Notes: generated by a model not told the origin, from the letters alone. A DNA stretch of 64,000 nucleotides from Spizellomyces punctatus DAOM BR117 (GCF_000182565.1 NW_015971538.1:1484983-1548982); one strand, 5' to 3'; shown: positions 22,928 through 35,301, numbered from the stretch's first letter. Made by a program: numbers and translations.

Positions 22928-25815
22928 CTATCGTTCCGTAATAGGGGAAGACTCTGTAATGACAATTTCATCGTCAGACTCGTCATATCCGCTGGTTTCG
23001 GAGTCATCAGCGGTTTCGGTCTCGCTAGCTGTTGATGTCGTCGGGTCATCTCGAACCATTGCATCTTCAGTTTCTGGAGCCGAAAAACCAGTCGTCAACA
23101 AACGTATGAACGCCAAATCCTCGTCCTTTTCGTGCTCTTCCAATCCCTGCGGAAAGGATGGAACAATGATCTGATAGCATACTGGTCAAATGCGGGGTCG
23201 CGCACAGTCCGAAATAAGACATGTTTTTCACCTTGCCCCTTAGGATATCTTTGCGTTTTTTGCATAGCCGCTTCTTTACCCAGCCGGGAGCGTCTTCTAG
23301 CGATTGCGCGGCTCGCGCGACACGCTGTCTTCGGAGAGCTTTCGGTGAATAAGCAAACGTCAGCCCTACAATGGTAACCGATATCAGCACATCCTCGATT
23401 CAGTCCAATTTCACGTTTGGCAAAGCCTTCAATACTGACCTGGTTGTCTACTTAAGTCGCGATTTCTCTCCGCTACTAAACGTTGCTTCTTTTCGCCGAT
23501 ACTGTCCAACATCTTCTTTCGTGTATTCCACCGTCGATCCTATTAACGTAAAGATTGTCTCATTAATGAGCGCCGAAAAAAAGCTTGCCAAGCGGTCAAT
23601 TAAAGCTACCAGAAACGTATCAGAGGCAAGCTTCACTGCGGCCTCATACTGGCTATTGATGTGTATAATAGTATGCCGGAGCTGATTGGCCGCTATCGTC
23701 AACCGTCTTTCTCGTTTTTCTGTGATTTCAGCAATTTGGGAAAGATACTCCGGATGGTTGCCTGTGAGCCAACTAAATCAGTCAAGCTTGCTCGTGCGGA
23801 TGCAGATCAACTGTTCAAGAACACTTGAAAAGCGACACCCACCTTCGCCAAGGAGTTTTTCCTCGAGCTCAACCTGCTGCAATTCCAAATCACACAATCT
23901 TAAAACGTATTGGTGAATACACGAGTCTCATAAATATGAAGCAGCACACGTCAGACCATCATACCTTTTACGGATAGATTCGGCTTGTGCCTTGATTTCC
24001 AGCATCTCCGCTCGGTATAATTCACCTGCTTTCTGAATGACGCCTAATCGTTCATCAAACGGGTCATTTTCGGGAGCGACCGAGACGCTCTTCGTGGGTG
24101 AACAGGCTTGATTAAGCTGCATGAGATCCTCTGCGTCTGTTGAACATTGTTCGATGAATTTAGCCACTGCCACAGCCTTTCCATAACATAAGGCCAGATA
24201 CGATCCCTGACACATACCATTGACTGCGTTACCGTCTTCAATTTCCTCACCACGCTGCGCAGGCGGTGTTCGGTCCCGCTTAGAGCTAGCTACCCCATTT
24301 TTACCAGTGAGGCTTTGCACGACTCTTCCGCGTTTCTCACGTTTTCTCCGCTTGCCTCGAACAGACGTTGCTCGTGGCCCTCGAAGCTTCTGAGCAGGCG
24401 GCTGCTGTTCAATCACCTCAACTGCAGGTTCTGGCGGTTCGGGATGCTCTTCAATATCGAGTGAAGGGCTTCTGATACGTCTATCAACGGCTTTTGGCAG
24501 CCACGGCCGCAACAGTGGAAAACTGCTTAGGTCAAAAGGTGATCGATTCGCTTCCGGACACATCGGGCGGAAACTCGCAATGCTACTGGTAGGTGATGAT
24601 CTTGTTCTCCAAAGTGACTCAAACATATCGCCGTCATATAAAGGCACCATACTTTCAGCCAACGTAACCTTACGTGTCGATTTCAACCAAGGCTCCGGCT
24701 TTCCAAGAATGTCGTAATATGTGGGCCACCCATATTCTCCGTAACCATAGGACGCGCCGTACAAGTCCAACTCTTCGGAAGCTCCTCTTCCGTTGAGCCT
24801 TCCGCTGTTTTCCAACGACAGCATGTAGTCGCCATAGCTTTCTTCTTCACCCTGTCGATAGGGCGTCCGGTAGGCGTTGTGGCCTGATGAAATATCCACA
24901 TCTCCAGTCTTGGCGTGGCCAAGAGTTTGTTCTCTTCTATTTGATTCGCATGACAAGGTAGTTGCTGCAGACGGAGCTGGCGACGCGGCTTCCGTCGCTG
25001 GGTTCGCAGACGGAGGTGATACAGTAGAAGTGGTTATTGATGACGAGAAGTTCGGCAGTGTGCCCTCTGGTAGAGAGCCGGCTATATGCGGTTGTTTCCC
25101 TCCTGGTGCTGCGGATGCCGGAGCCAAAGCAGCCGATAACTGTGAGGTCGCCACAGACGATGACGGGGCCGAAGGAGTGTGGACAGAGGATGGAGCCGGA
25201 AAGTATCTCTGTGGTGCAGAACCAGATGTGGCATGCATCGACGAACTGGAAGTTGCGGACATAGATGCACCATATCCAAAGGGGTTGGCATACAGGCTCG
25301 CGAGACTTGCGCCATATAGATTTTCTAGTGCGGCCAATCCCTGGCTGTAGTCGTAGTCGTTTTTCTGGTTTGATCCGTACCAGTAGGGAGTATAGAGATT
25401 AGGAGCACTGTACGGTGCAACGTTTTCCGTTGCCGTCTGAAATGAACAATAGGTGATCAAGTGTCAGCACTCGGCAGCGAATGGGAACAGCGTAGAAACG
25501 CTTGGAGTTACATAAGCCTACCGATGTGGGGATTGCAGGTATGCTGGTAGGAACATCATTTGCCGGGAACGTGCCACTCTGCGCACTGTCGCTCGCTGCC
25601 CGAAGTGGTTCTCGTGCAAAACTATTATAATATGCTTCGTAAAATCGAAGGAGGTCTTGGGCAAGATGATCGGGAATCGAATAGGACGGGAGTGGCTCAA
25701 CGTCATTATGATTGACGGTGGTTGTCTGACTTGACGGTGCGGGAAAAGCCTGAGACGCCGCATGGGAGGTGCGGTGGGCTGAGAGATCTGACATGTGCTT
25801 GCGACGGAAAGCCAA
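22928..25815 (-). CDS. Sds3/BRMS1-like protein with long disordered N-terminus
   Basis: Probable subunit of a Sin3-type histone deacetylase complex. The N-terminal exons (start 25815, MAFRRKHMSDLSAH) encode about 500 residues of low-complexity Ser/Pro/Ala/Tyr-rich sequence with a basic patch (RGKRRKREKRGR), joined over a clean intron (TS|TATENVAPYSAP). The recognisable Sds3 domain follows: AGELYRAEMLEIKAQAESIRKR, then in the next exon HPEYLSQIAEITEKRERRL, QYEAAVKLASDTFLVALIDRL and further helix. C-terminal exons carry ALRRQRVARAAQSLEDAP, GLEEHEKDEDLAFIRLL and an acidic tail ending SSPITER. The HPEY...R..RL...YE pattern is the family signature. The exact splice near 23420-23350 is unresolved. 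The size is well above yeast Sds3. Confidence 0.65.
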
Positions 25816-26938
25816 GCAGAAACACGCGCACAGAACGCGTCACAATAGCTGAAGAGTCCTGTACGGCAACGGCAATAACGCTACAAGCAGATGAAGCGAG
25901 AGAAGCACGGCGAACAACAAGTGCGCTCCAGGGCGTTCCCCAACCTCTCCCTCGTGCAACAACCCAATAACAAGTCTCCACAGAGGTCAAACGCACAGTA
26001 AATTTGTGTCAGGAAAGGAAAGGCGAGTTGTCGTTCTTCACAGAGGACGGAGGAGTAGGAACAGCTTAAGGCAGGTCGTGTTGGATTTCGCTGGTCAACT
26101 TGGGAGGGAATGGAACACCTGCCCGGATATCAGGCCAATATTGCACTCAGATTGCAGTCCGGCTCTCACACAAATGTGTGCTGTTGGTGACGGTAAAGAG
26201 AAGGGAGAACCGATAGTGACTATCGGCAGCAGCGCTGGAATGAAACTGATTGTAGGTAAGAAGGTGGAGTAGGCTTGGAGTTGGACTTCGATCGCTAAGC
26301 TAAGCACATTGGTCTCCCTTGATTCAAATCACGTGTCCCTATTCATGTGGGCCAGAGCAAGAATGAATTGCTATCTAAATTGCCCATTCGTTGGGTGGTA
26401 GATATTAGGCATGATATTGCACGGGCATGAGAGCACCTCTTCAATGGGCTGGCAGTTTGAACGCTGCTCGGCGTAAAAAACGACACCGGGCCCGCTGGCT
26501 GCGCATAGCTTGGGCGTTTGTTTATAAAGCAATCGCGTAAGCAGCAATTGAACACTAGCCATGAGTTTCAGCGTATGGAAAAAAAAATATGTACGAGATG
26601 TAAAGCCAACAATTCTCCCTTGCTCAGCTAATGTTGACCTGACAGTATTTGGATATGTCGGTGCAGGCAAATCACCCACCATAGTATATGACAAGAGGTT
26701 ATACAATACTCTTCAGTGTTCACGCAGCCGGACCTTTGAAATGTGTTATATTTCCGTCTATATCTTGCCTAACATAAGTCACATAGTTCAGTATGTGCCT
26801 GATAAAATCCTCCCAGATGATGTTCTTGCGACGGAGGGCATATCAGACTGCCAGACCGCCCTTGGAACCGACAAGGTTTCCAGAGTCTTTCCAGGAGAAT
26901 CCCAGCCTGTGGCTTAGCTTGTCCGGGAGCCTGGACAG
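25816..26938. other. Intergenic region, no gene recognised
   Basis: 1.1 kb between divergent Sds3-like and DONSON genes. Open frames on both strands (for example 118 codons at 26561-26917 plus and 111 codons at 26371-26706 minus) overlap each other, lack homology and look like chance. It contains a perfect inverted repeat at 26210-26226, another at 26167-26180, and a CACGTG at 26330-26335. Probably two promoters, one for each neighbour. Confidence 0.45.
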
Positions 26939-29915
26939 ATGAGCCAATCTTCGTCCTGTATGAAAGTCATCTCCGCAAAATCTCCTATGGACGAGCCTGC
27001 TGAAACCAAAAAGCGTCCTCTGGATTTAGCCGCTCTTAGGGTAGGAATACTAGTTGATGATACTTGATGCGCTATTCAAGAACTGAAAAGTTGCTTAGCA
27101 AAAACAACTTCAAAAACGGCGAAAGGCCGCTTCAGAGAGTCAATCTACTGCACGCAATTCTGACCAGAAACCTCAACAGCGCTCATCTCTGAGTGGTCGT
27201 CTGTCATCTGGGCCGTTTCTTGCACCATGTCCCCTTTTTCCTAAAATTGGTCGACCCCCACGACCACAACCGGTCGATGTAGAACAAATTCAACCTCCTT
27301 GCAATCTTCTACCGGCTTCTGCTTTGACCTCAACCACGAAGGCAAACGCTAGTTTAAATCCTTTCGCTGCCTCAATCGAAGAAGAAGGGGAATTAAGAGT
27401 AAAGAAGAAGAATCCTTTTAGCGTGATCGATAACATCTGCGAATCGCGTATTTTGTTGCCAAACGATGAAGACTCCGCGAGCATAGCCGGAGATGGCTTT
27501 GAGCTCCTGGACGGAGGTATGGGTGAGCATGTGAGCCAAGCTCTCCAGACTCAGCTCGGAAAAGTCTCCAAACTTGCACCGGTACGTGATGAACCCAACA
27601 GGTCGAAGGTTATTTGATGTCCTCATTCAATTTCGCGGTGATCCAGTCGCTTTCCCGTTCTTTCTCCTGTCCAGCAGGACTCGCAACACCACATATCTCG
27701 CTTTCGAAAAAGTCTCGGGGATCGCTGACTGATTTTCTGGAAGCATCCAGTCATTATAAGGACGATAGTGACGCTAGCGTGACATCCGAAGACGAGGAGG
27801 CAGCATCGCATGGCTATATGTCTGATGTAGAACAGGATTGCGAGTTGCAGGGGTTATGTAAGGAGACAGAGCTCACACCAGCATCTTGTGCCACCGATGA
27901 GCACGACGCTCAGCGGGAACTGAGAATTAATGGAGACGATGTGAAACCAAACGACCAGGAGGTCGGTGCTGGAAACAGCACCGGATTTTTGGACCTCATT
28001 ATTGGGAAACGACTGGTAATGTTTGGCTACGTGCTCGCCAAAGCCAAGCATATACTTAACACCTGATTGTAGGAAAGGGGAGGAATTACCGAACAAGAAA
28101 TCTTGGCTATTGCGGAGTTGACTAAAGTGCGAAAAAGTAAGGCTGTTTTTCGATTTAACCGTCGAATACCTGAGATAGCATCTTAAATACCTGTGAATCT
28201 CTGACCAGCTGACAAGAAGACGTCTCCGGCGCCCGAACCTCCGGTAAGTAAGGGTCTATGCGAGGGAGCATCTTTGATATATCGACTCACTGAGTATATT
28301 AGAAATGTTCCAGCGATATCAGGGGCACAGAGAGTGTGGAACGTGTCGCAGTACGTCGTGTATTTACAATTGCTGACAACCCATGTGCTCGTGAGAGACG
28401 CTAAAACGTTACCTGTACAGAATTCCAATGAGTTACCGATGGATTGGACCATTAAAACTGGCATGACGATATTGTCCCGAAAACCCTTTGCATGCGCTTC
28501 CGAAGGAACTTCTGACGAACAATCCGGTTACTTGCTACATTTCGTCCAACATCGTGCTGAAGACCCAAAAGACTTGCCAAAAAATGTGAGTGCCCTCGTC
28601 ATTTGACGGCCTATCTAGGGAAATTCTTGTTTAATGCTGGTCAACCTTCTGACAGCAAACCTTTGGTTGCTCAATATACCCTTACCTCTATCATTGGACT
28701 TATCCGCCGGATAAACTTGCGCCGTCAAATGTTGCCTTAATGGCAAAGGTACTTGCCAAGGAAGAAGATGAAGCTGGAATGAAAGACTACGAACGGCTTG
28801 AGTTAGCTCATTTTAGAAGATGTGAAGAAGCATGGTGAGATCATACTTCAGCCACCAGGCGCCTCTCCAGCAGAACTAATCCGTACGTTACTACCAGGAA
28901 AGAGGCCTTCCAGTCTGTTTATGCAATGACACGAAACGGTCACGCCGAGTATTTTTTTTACATCAACTCGCAGTTCTCCGTTGTGCTGTTTTCGGGCGAC
29001 AAAGATTCAAGTAAGGAATGCGATGCATTCATGTCGACGTCGACAGCCGGTATACGCAAATGTCTAGACGCTGAAGGTAACGGAATCAGCTGGCAAATAT
29101 CCCGACCCTTAAAGCAGGTGCTCATCTTTTGAAAAAGGCATCCAATACCACCTGGTATTTGGTGATCGAGGACGGGTATTCCGTCGACAAGATCGGTCTG
29201 AAGTTGACGGAGCACCGCTTTTCAGCAAAAAACCTGGGAATGACGACGGCTCCAAAACATCGGATGGAGGGGAATCGAGGTGCGTTGATGCTATAATTGT
29301 ACCGTCTCATGGGCTTCAGTCGTTCTAATGCAGAATACCAAGTGGTCAACTGGACCGCAGCAAAGAGAAGCATCCACTGCGCTTTAATGGTTACGCGAAT
29401 GTCCACCGCCTGTTTAACTTTCTGCTAAACTGGAAGGAACCACAAACAGAAAGACGTGCGATGCAGTTACCAACGCTACTGTGCGCAACGCCGTTTATGA
29501 ACGCGTCACTAAAGACGGCAAAGGTCTGTGAATTAAATCCGAAGTTCTGCAAGAAAGATGCCACATCTTGCAGCTAACTATAGTCGAATGTTTACCACAG
29601 ATATTGAAAAATGAGAAAGTTCGCTATAATGATGTGGAAGATCCCGTTGGCGGGAAGATGATTGAGACGATGCACAAGCTTCAAATCTCTGGTTTTATTT
29701 TACCGACCAGTGCATACGACATGCTGACGCTGTTAAGAGCGCAGCAGGTGATCAAAGATCCGAGTGGTGGTCTCCTGATGGTGACCGTCAAGACTGAAGA
29801 GCGAACAGTCGGGTTGAACGCTGGGCTCGCCGACAAGGCGGAGACCGGGAAGACTCGACAAGTGGCCACTGTTAATACGATTGCATGCAGAGGGAACGTT
29901 TTGCGATGGAAGTAA
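26939..29915 (+). CDS. DONSON: DONSON-like replisome factor
   Basis: Orthologue of DONSON, which in animals delivers GINS to the MCM2-7 double hexamer during CMG helicase assembly and protects forks. Exon 1 starts at 26939 (MSQSSSCMKVISAKSP...DLAALR), followed by a basic, Pro-rich disordered part. Conserved blocks are LPMDWTIKTGMTILSRKPF (human PIDWSLKTRLLFTSSQPF), GCSIYPYLYHWTYPP, EEAW|KEAFQSVYAMTRNGH with YFFYINSQFSVVLF (human YFYVCTYQFTVLF), STAGIRKCLDAEG|IQYHL, FNGYANVHRLFNFLLNWK...LPTLL, and ISGFILPTSAYDMLTLL (human ITGPIMPHSLHSLTMLL). A 61-nt intron at 29077-29137 restores frame where the sequence first looks shifted. Stop at 29913-29915. About ten introns; a few borders remain open. 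Confidence 0.85.
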
Positions 29916-30046
29916 CCTGATAATGAATGTCTCAAAGAGGGATAACATTTCGAGACAATGTATATATGAAAGGGATGGTATAGACGTTATAGACGTTCAT
30001 GCAAGTATTATGTATTTAAAAAATTGTATCCTACACATTTGGAAAC

Positions 30047-31225
30047 TCAACCGAAGAGCTTTGATAAGACTGCTGCCTTCTTTATGGACGAACCAGCGGT
30101 AGTCGCCTTCGCATCAGAGTCCACGACCTTCCGTTGTTTGAAACGCCTGCGAATGGCCGTTGTCTCATCAGCGTTCAGGGTCGACGCAGCCGCGTCATCC
30201 TTTCCGATCTCAGCTCCCGCCTTTCGCTTCTTTTGTCTATTTCTCTCTTCTATAGCTTCAACCATTTTCGCTTTCCCTACATTCTTGACATACGCTTTGT
30301 TTTCCCTCTTTGCCTGAGCCATCTCAGTCTTCAGTCTCTGTTCCCTCACTTTCAACTCATAAGCAATTTGCTCGGTCAAGTGGTTCCACTTGAATCGTGG
30401 CAGATACTTCATGTTCCAAATGTCATCGTAGTAAAAGCTTCGCTTTTTGCCCCCGATTTGCTTTCCATTCAGATGCGTTGCAACTTGTCGTGCAACCTTT
30501 TTGTCCAGAAACTCCACCCACCCTTCCGTATAGTTCTGTCGTTTGTTATGCCTATACTTTTTTCGTCGGGCTGCGATGCGTGGGTCTTCAGGCGCTAGGT
30601 AGATACGACCGATCGCGCCGAAACGGGCTAGGAGTTGACGGAGTTTAATGGGACGCATGAAAGGTGGGACACGAGAGAGGTAAATGACGCCTGTTGCATC
30701 TACTTTGGATTGGAATTTTGCGAGGGATTTGGCAGTTAGAGGTTTTGCGGAGGAGAGTGGCGGGAGAGCCAGTTCTTGGGGATTTGTTATTGTACTATTG
30801 TCAGGATCAAGAAGGGTAGCGAGGTCTTGTTTTTCCGAACTGTTATCGTCATGGTCATCTTCGGATGCAGAATTGCCTTCTACCTCATCGTCGCTACCCC
30901 CTGAGCTACTCTCTCGACCATCACTATCCTGGGTCTCGTCGCTTGGCAAAACAAATCGGGAGTCAAGCAGATCCTTCCGCTTTGGTGTGGTGCCTTGTCC
31001 CTTCCTTGAGACTGATCGCAAGTAAGCCCCTTCCGCTTCCTCCTCATCGCTCTCTTCCTCAGAGTTTATCGAACCATCTGACTCGCTAGTGTGATCACTT
31101 TCAGACACTTCCAAATCTCCTGGAATTTCGTCCTCTTGAACTTCCAGGTTAATGTCCTTCTTAAGACCCTCTTGTTGTCGCTCTCCCAGCGCCGTCCGTA
31201 TATTGCCCTTTTTCTTTTGTGGCAT
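30047..31225 (-). CDS. ESF2: ESF2/ABT1 small-subunit processome protein
   Basis: Nucleolar RRM protein that binds and stimulates the Dbp8 helicase in early 40S maturation. The N-terminal 150 residues are acidic and Ser-rich (SESDHTSESDGSINSEEESDEEE). The RRM is GVIYLSRVPPFMRPIKLRQLL...FGAIGRIYLAPED...GWVEFLDKKVARQVA, followed by the family-specific YYDDIWNMKYLPRFKWNHLTEQ and a long basic helix (LKVREQRLKTEMAQAKRE). The C-terminus is FKQRKVV...AAVLSKLFG. The ATG at 31225 (MPQKKKGN) is preferred; in-frame upstream ATGs at 31252 and 31312 exist. Intronless or nearly so. It shares a divergent promoter of about 170 bp with the universal stress protein gene. Confidence 0.93.
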   Translation of the reverse strand: MPQKKKGNIRTALGERQQEGLKKDINLEVQEDEIPGDLEVSESDHTSESDGSINSEEESDEEEAEGAYLRSVSRKGQGTTPKRKDLLDSRFVLPSDETQDSDGRESSSGGSDDEVEGNSASEDDHDDNSSEKQDLATLLDPDNSTITNPQELALPPLSSAKPLTAKSLAKFQSKVDATGVIYLSRVPPFMRPIKLRQLLARFGAIGRIYLAPEDPRIAARRKKYRHNKRQNYTEGWVEFLDKKVARQVATHLNGKQIGGKKRSFYYDDIWNMKYLPRFKWNHLTEQIAYELKVREQRLKTEMAQAKRENKAYVKNVGKAKMVEAIEERNRQKKRKAGAEIGKDDAAASTLNADETTAIRRRFKQRKVVDSDAKATTAGSSIKKAAVLSKLFG

Positions 31226-31395
31226 TCCTAATACTGAGATTGGATACTTCATTGACTTCAAAAACTGGGAACAAAAAAAAATATTGAGCTGCTGAGTCAT
31301 CAGCTGAGTCACAGATGCATGTCATGACGTGATGACTTGTTCGCCCCAAAGTCCCGCTACGGGCTTCAAAACAATTCGCAAGACTTCATTTTGCA

Positions 31396-32240
31396 ATGAT
31401 AGACACCGACGAGGATCACCCATTGCCAGATGGGATTGCTACGATAATGGCCTGTCCAAGAGCCTCCGACCTGACGCCGGAGGCTGGAGAGGGCATAACA
31501 ACGCTCGTAGCTCTGGACGGTTCCTCAAACTCTGAAGCAGCATTTGACTGGGCTGCTAAAAACATAGTTACATCGGGGGATACATTAATCTTGCTGAAAG
31601 TGCTTGAAGAATCGCAGATTGCAGATCAGTACTATGGTAGGTGAAGAGGTTGTCAGTTGTGTCGCGAGAAGTACTACTCTTCACAGTGTTGGAGTTGCTA
31701 GCGGATCAAGTAAACGGAACAGATATTCTTGAGGAAACACTCAAGAAGACGGTAATTAAGGATCTATGGACACACAGAGCCATGCCTAATTTAAAGCAAG
31801 AGCAGGCTTCAGAGTTACTTCACAAATATGCAACAAGGTTGACTCAAGCTTCCCCCCATCTGACAGATGTGGAAGTCACTGCGAAAGTGAAAATTGGAGC
31901 GCCACAGATCGTGGCGTGTGAGGTGGTGAGTAGCTGCGGATCGTCATCGCTGCTACAGTTGTAAGGAGGAAGTTTAAGGGACTTCTTCCATTGTTTGCAA
32001 TAGGCAGATGATCTGAACGTCTCACGGCTGGTCATGGGCAGTCGGGGCCTGGGGATGATCAAGAGGTTCGCACAGCTGCCATTCTTTCCCTTGGTTCCGT
32101 AACGTAACACATTGTTTACTAGAATGCTTTTTGGGAGTGTTTCTGCGTACTGCATGGATCATTCTCATGTGCCTGTTACCGTTGTGCGAGTTGAAGACGG
32201 TCAATTGAATATCCATGAGGGTGGTAACAAAGCTAATTAG
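31396..32240 (+). CDS. Universal stress protein (UspA) domain protein
   Basis: Single UspA domain, an alpha/beta nucleotide-binding fold. After an N-terminal extension (MIDTDEDHPLPDGIA) strand 1 reads TTLVALDGSSNSEAAFDWA, then GDTLILLKV. The ATP-binding loop is GSRGLGMIKRMLFGS, which fits G-2x-G-9x-G(S/T) and is assembled across an intron (AG|A), followed by VPVTVVRVEDG. TAG ends at 32240. The region between contains a long helical insert (DILEETLKKTVIKDLW...ASELLHKYA). Presence of the glycine loop predicts an ATP-binding type. The role (stress, redox or pH) cannot be told from sequence. Confidence 0.85.
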
Positions 32241-32539
32241 TTTATCCATGGCTGACTGGCGGCGCACATTTAAAATACGCTTTCGCTACGCCTCTGTAAA
32301 CTTGCAAATTCCTGTTCTGTCTTCAGTGGCTCACGGCAAAGGATATAGGCCATCGAGTGGTGATGGCAATTGAATAAGCCGTTTCGCGGTTTGCCAGTCC
32401 AGATAACGCACGGTAAGTGACCCACAAACGGCCAGGATGTAAATACACTACAGTAATGTCCCAGGCGGCGCCAAATGTCATATTGTATGTTTCTTCTCCT
32501 TAACATTGCACATGTACTTGGGCAACCTTGCGGAATTTG

Positions 32540-35088
32540 CTATCCGCGCTCTTCTCGCGCTGTGGTGCCGCCACGTGTGTCAATGGGTGTCGAGGTAGCA
32601 ATGAACGATTTGCGAAAGCGAGTTGGCTTTTTATCTCCGTCGCTGGGTAGAAGGTTTTCTTTCGAGTCCTCTTCTCCAGGTTTATAACTTCGTGCTTCAC
32701 GCTCGCCCTGGAGCGTAATTCTGACACTTCGATTCAGACTGGACATACTCGTTTGCTTCTTTAAGGCGGATTTGATTGATGAATGCGAGGATGCTGTCGT
32801 GATCCGACTGGCGGGAGTCTCCGTGGGCGGACTAACGTCCACCTCTTTGAAGCTTGCGTGCATGTTCGCATGTGGGCGCGGAGTTTGCGCGAATGTGTCT
32901 GACTCAATAATAAACTCGTTGGAATCCACCTCCTCCCCATGTACTTCAGCCCTGGTTGGTTTAACACTGCTGTAACTCATATGAAAGGGGGTGACTGGAG
33001 GCTGGGGAGACTTTGCTCCGGCAAAAGCCCTCTGTGCTCGGTTTTGTAGTGGAGATGTGGCGGTGGGTATCATCCGTGACTTCAACCACCTGTAAGGCGT
33101 GTGCGTAAGCTCCATGATTTTCCTTGATTTATGATTGAGAGTCGTACTAACCCTGGAGTGTCGGGGAGTGATTTTAGAAGTTTTTGTGTCGCAAGTGATC
33201 GCCGCTCCTCTTCGAAGGCCATCTTCTCTCTCTTGTTTTGGACACCAGTGAAATCAGATCAACATCACCGATTCAAACGCACTGGTGTTCGCCAACCTGT
33301 AATGCAGCCCGTTCTATGCCGAGCTTAATCGCCGCCTCCGTGAACTTGCCCCGCTCTTCCTCCAATTGCTGACATTTCTGTTCTAGCTCGTCTCGTTGCT
33401 CCTGCAAATCCATCAGCGACGTCTCCAAGCTGAATGACGAATTCTGATGCTTAGAATTGGCCCGCTCATGAACGTCATTGGGCATACGTACTGTGCTGAT
33501 AGCCCTTCATTCGATTTTGCATCCTGTTCATTCAGCGAGAGCTCCAATAAACGGTTTTGTTCAGCGATTATTCGCCTGTATTCGTCTACGCATTGTGGTT
33601 AAACTGGTGTAGCTTTTTCAGACGGCCTTCGAACTAAATCGTAACTTACCGCATTCTTTCTCTATAGCTTCCACCTTCTCATACAGTTGCTGTAGCTCAT
33701 CCGCCTGGTGTTGAGAAGCTATTGTTTCGCTTAGGCGGGCCCACTCGTCGTGCAGTTTCATAATGGCTTCTTTAACTCTCTCCTCTACAGAGTGGCAGAC
33801 GAGACTATATGGTAGCTGAAACTGTGCTTTCTCGGTAGGATCGGAAACCTGTGCAATGTGCCATGTTATTGGCGCCTGTTGTGCATTCAATTCGCGCTCC
33901 ACTCACCTCCAGCGGTCCTTCATGACCGCACTCTATCCCATTGGATCCGTCCTCCTCGTGTGTTATCTGGTTTTTGAACTGAGTTTTCAGCTCCGAATAA
34001 AGCGCGTACAAAGTGTTGCGTAATGTTTGATTCTCAATCAGAAGGTCCTTTTCGCGATCTTCGTAGTTCTTTATTACTATATTGTACATTTCGTCTTCCT
34101 GTGTGAATCATCAACATAAAAGCGTGGGTTTGATGGTCGATCTCGCTGCCGAAATCCGTACGGTACCTTCTTGCTTTGTCCCCCGCCACCAGCGTTTGTT
34201 TTGGGTTTCGGTAATGGATTGGCCAGCTTTATCGCAACCTTTTGAGCCGCAGATTTCTCCGTGACTATTCGCTGCATTCTGTCTTTCAATCTATGGTGCT
34301 CACGTTCTCGTTTCCGGAGGTCATGCTATAGAACTCCAATGTGAGCCTGTGGCCACTATATCAATGACAGCCGAAAGCATACATTGTATTGTGTCTTGCT
34401 GTATTGCAAATTTGCCTTAGTGGTCTTCAGCTCTTCTTTGGCTGCATGATGCTTTTCTACCTCTTTCTTGAGGGAGTTCTGGGCGGCACTGAGAAGCTCT
34501 TAGGAAAATAGACACTACTAATATTCAGTAAGCGCCATACTCGAGTTTATTATTCAAGGTAGCAATTTCGCGATCGCATTGTTCCAGCCTTGCCTTCATC
34601 CTCGCCTAAGCAGATATAGTATTTGAGGAGCCATTGTCAAGGCTTGATGCTAGCAGCTACACACTTACAACTGTGCCTGCTAATTCGTCATTATCACCTG
34701 CAGTTCGACGTAATCTATGCTGTAGATCTTCTCGATATGCTACATCTTTCTTTTCACCGAAGGCGCGATAAGCAAGAGCAACAGTACTAAAGCTTTCATG
34801 TCAAACGAATAATACCTGCCGTTGTTGTAGCAGAGTGCAAATACAGTTTAAAACAGTAGCTGCATCATCCACGTTGCCTCCGAACCCTGCAAAGTCGAGT
34901 GCCACAGGAAAGCCAGCAGCGGCAAGTTCGTGATTTACAAAGTCAACACTTTTTTGCAGATTGCTCAAAGACCGTGTTTCAGAGCTAGATCAGCAGATGC
35001 CCCAAAAATTTAGATGTCAGGCTCAATATTGGGTTCCTGGGGTTGCCTCTTACCTATTGCCGCCCTCAAGATCTTGTATTTCTGCCAT
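32540..35088 (-). CDS. SSX2IP: SSX2IP/ADIP-like centrosome and basal body protein
   Basis: Coiled-coil orthologue of SSX2IP (afadin- and alpha-actinin-binding protein; fission yeast Msd1 is a distant relative), which anchors microtubules at centrosomes and basal bodies. Exon 1 at 35088 encodes MAEIQDLEGGN and splices (AG|C) to ETRSLSNLQKSVDFVNHELAA with GFPVAL (human VKYINEELASLGFP-like). The central block QYN HDLRKREREHHRLKDRMQRIV matches human [23 protein letters not shown]. Later KNYEDREKDLLIENQTLRNTLYAL corresponds to human DYEYRQKQLLMENAEL. Then EEERGKFTEAAIKLGIERAAL and FEEERRSLATQKLLKSLP match human [20 protein letters not shown]. The C-terminal 190 residues are Ser/Thr/Pro-rich with SPQPPVTP and KENLLPSDG. 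About ten introns. Confidence 0.87.
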
Positions 35089-35301
35089 GCTCCCCCCACG
35101 CTGCCAATCAAGGAATGCCAACGTCGGCAAGATCGACCGTCAACTCGTCTGGACAAGTCGGACATGGACGCGTCTGTGGCAAATCCACCAATGAATTGAC
35201 CTTCACGTGAATCCTGCGCCTCTTTGCATGCCTTGGATTCCTCGTCGACAGCAATATTTTTGAAAGCTGGTTTACTGGGTCGAATACAGTGTTCAACAAA
35301 C

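Noticed and set aside
26371-26917. Overlapping 111- and 118-codon frames on both strands
   Set aside because: No homology, mutually overlapping, no splice or promoter context; treated as intergenic.
29077-29137. Apparent frameshift in DONSON, or a 13- or 20-nt micro-intron
   Set aside because: A normal 61-nt GT..AG intron (29077-29137) joins CLDAEG to IQYHLVF in frame and matches the family, so the gene is intact.
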